Assembly: GCA_021299615.1 (NCBI GenBank)
Contig: JAJTHC010000170.1
Location: forward strand, 1-5,494
DNA from: Vampirovibrionales bacterium
Lineage (GTDB): Bacteria > Cyanobacteriota > Vampirovibrionia > Vampirovibrionales > JAJTHC01
DNA length: 5,494 bases
Direction of reading: 5' to 3'
Shown: positions 5,049 through 5,494 of the stretch, piece by piece
Position numbering within the stretch: position 1 is the first letter of the stretch
How the letters are laid out: the number at the start of each line of letters is the position of its first letter
The notes under the pieces: generated by a model
Seen by the model: the letters and a program-made list of their open reading frames with translations, nothing else
Told to the model about the DNA's origin: nothing
The model's database searches: none
Program-made: the position numbers and the translations under genes

Positions 5049-5494
5049 ATGATCGCAAACCGTCACGGGATTGAGCATCTTTATATTCATGTGCCGTTTT
5101 GTAAATCTCGATGCGTGTATTGTGACTTTTACTTGGAGCTTGAAAAGCACGGAGGCATCTCGGCTTACGTCGAGGCTTTAAATCGAGAAATATTCCATCG
5201 TTTTATGTTTTTAGAAGCAGACGCTCTAAAAAAACCGCTTCACACCGTCTATTTTGGGGGAGGCACGCCTAGCTTATTGACGGCATCCCAAGTGGGGGAG
5301 ATTCTTCAAGGCATCCAAGCTTTTCAAGCCTTTGCTTCGGATTGTGAAATCACCTTTGAACTCAACCCCGACGATACCCCAAGTACCTTAGAAGCTTACC
5401 TTGAAGCAGGTATCAATCGCTTTAGCATAGGCGTTCAGTCGCTCAATAATGACGAATTGAAAAAATTGAGCCGAAGGCACAATACTCAAACCGC
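5049..5494 (+). CDS. hemW: HemW-type radical SAM heme chaperone, N-terminal part
   Basis: The frame starts with ATG at 5049, directly after the ssb TAG, and runs off the window after 148 codons (about 380 residues expected). The radical SAM cluster motif is CKSRCVYCDF with Cys18, Cys22 and Cys25, which bind the 4Fe-4S cluster. It is followed by YFGGGTPS (68-75), FELNPDD (103-109) and GINRFSIGVQSLNNDEL (121-137), all standard for the HemN/HemW family. The residue pair after the third Cys is DF and there is no fourth Cys, which points to HemW (a heme-binding chaperone, formerly called HemN-like) and not to the true coproporphyrinogen III dehydrogenase HemN, which has CxxxCxxCxC. No separate ribosome binding site is evident, so translation is probably coupled to ssb through the abutting stop and start. 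The C-terminal HemW domain cannot be checked here. Confidence 0.9.
   Translation, partial: MIANRHGIEHLYIHVPFCKSRCVYCDFYLELEKHGGISAYVEALNREIFHRFMFLEADALKKPLHTVYFGGGTPSLLTASQVGEILQGIQAFQAFASDCEITFELNPDDTPSTLEAYLEAGINRFSIGVQSLNNDELKKLSRRHNTQT

Overview
The window is a piece of a bacterial chromosome. It carries housekeeping genes on both strands and intergenic gaps that hold an unusual family of short repeats. The host lineage cannot be fixed from this stretch. A MetX+MetW methionine system, a short S6 protein followed by SSB, and HemW indicate a free-living-type bacterium with its own methionine and heme metabolism. Two genes are best read with TTG starts. A deep-branching or uncultured lineage, for example a non-photosynthetic Cyanobacteria relative, is possible but is only a guess.

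Left part, minus strand: the first 60 codons of an Ala/Ser/Gly/Pro-rich unknown protein (182 to 1) lie behind an extended -10 promoter. Next comes a 165-bp repeat element (element 1). Then follow a fused MetX-MetW protein (2318-465), which activates homoserine for methionine synthesis, and a pentapeptide-repeat protein (3035-2382). The last two genes are separated by 63 bp, in which a stem-loop or operator-like inverted repeat sits just upstream of the metX ribosome binding site.

Middle: an AT-rich divergent gap of 266 bp contains two hairpins. It leads to a 57-residue unrecognised plus-strand ORF (3302-3475), whose stop codon is the first three bases of element 2 (3473-3618).

Right part, plus strand: rpsF (TTG start at 3809, with an RGG-rich C-terminal tail), then element 3 (4339-4487) in the rpsF-ssb gap, then ssb with the normal acidic tip. 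hemW starts directly after the ssb stop codon and runs off the window. An rpsR gene, often found next to rpsF/ssb, is absent here.

The most notable signal is the three non-coding elements of about 146-165 bp. Elements 2 and 3 have terminal inverted repeats of about 28-31 bp, element 1 shares only 10-12 bp at its ends, and all three can be read as flanked by TA. They share blocks in different orders and orientations and look like mosaics of one another. Each sits against a gene boundary: one supplies a stop codon, one abuts a ribosome binding site, and one ends 8 bp from a stop codon. They resemble MITEs, but could also be a family of mobile regulatory or structured RNA elements.
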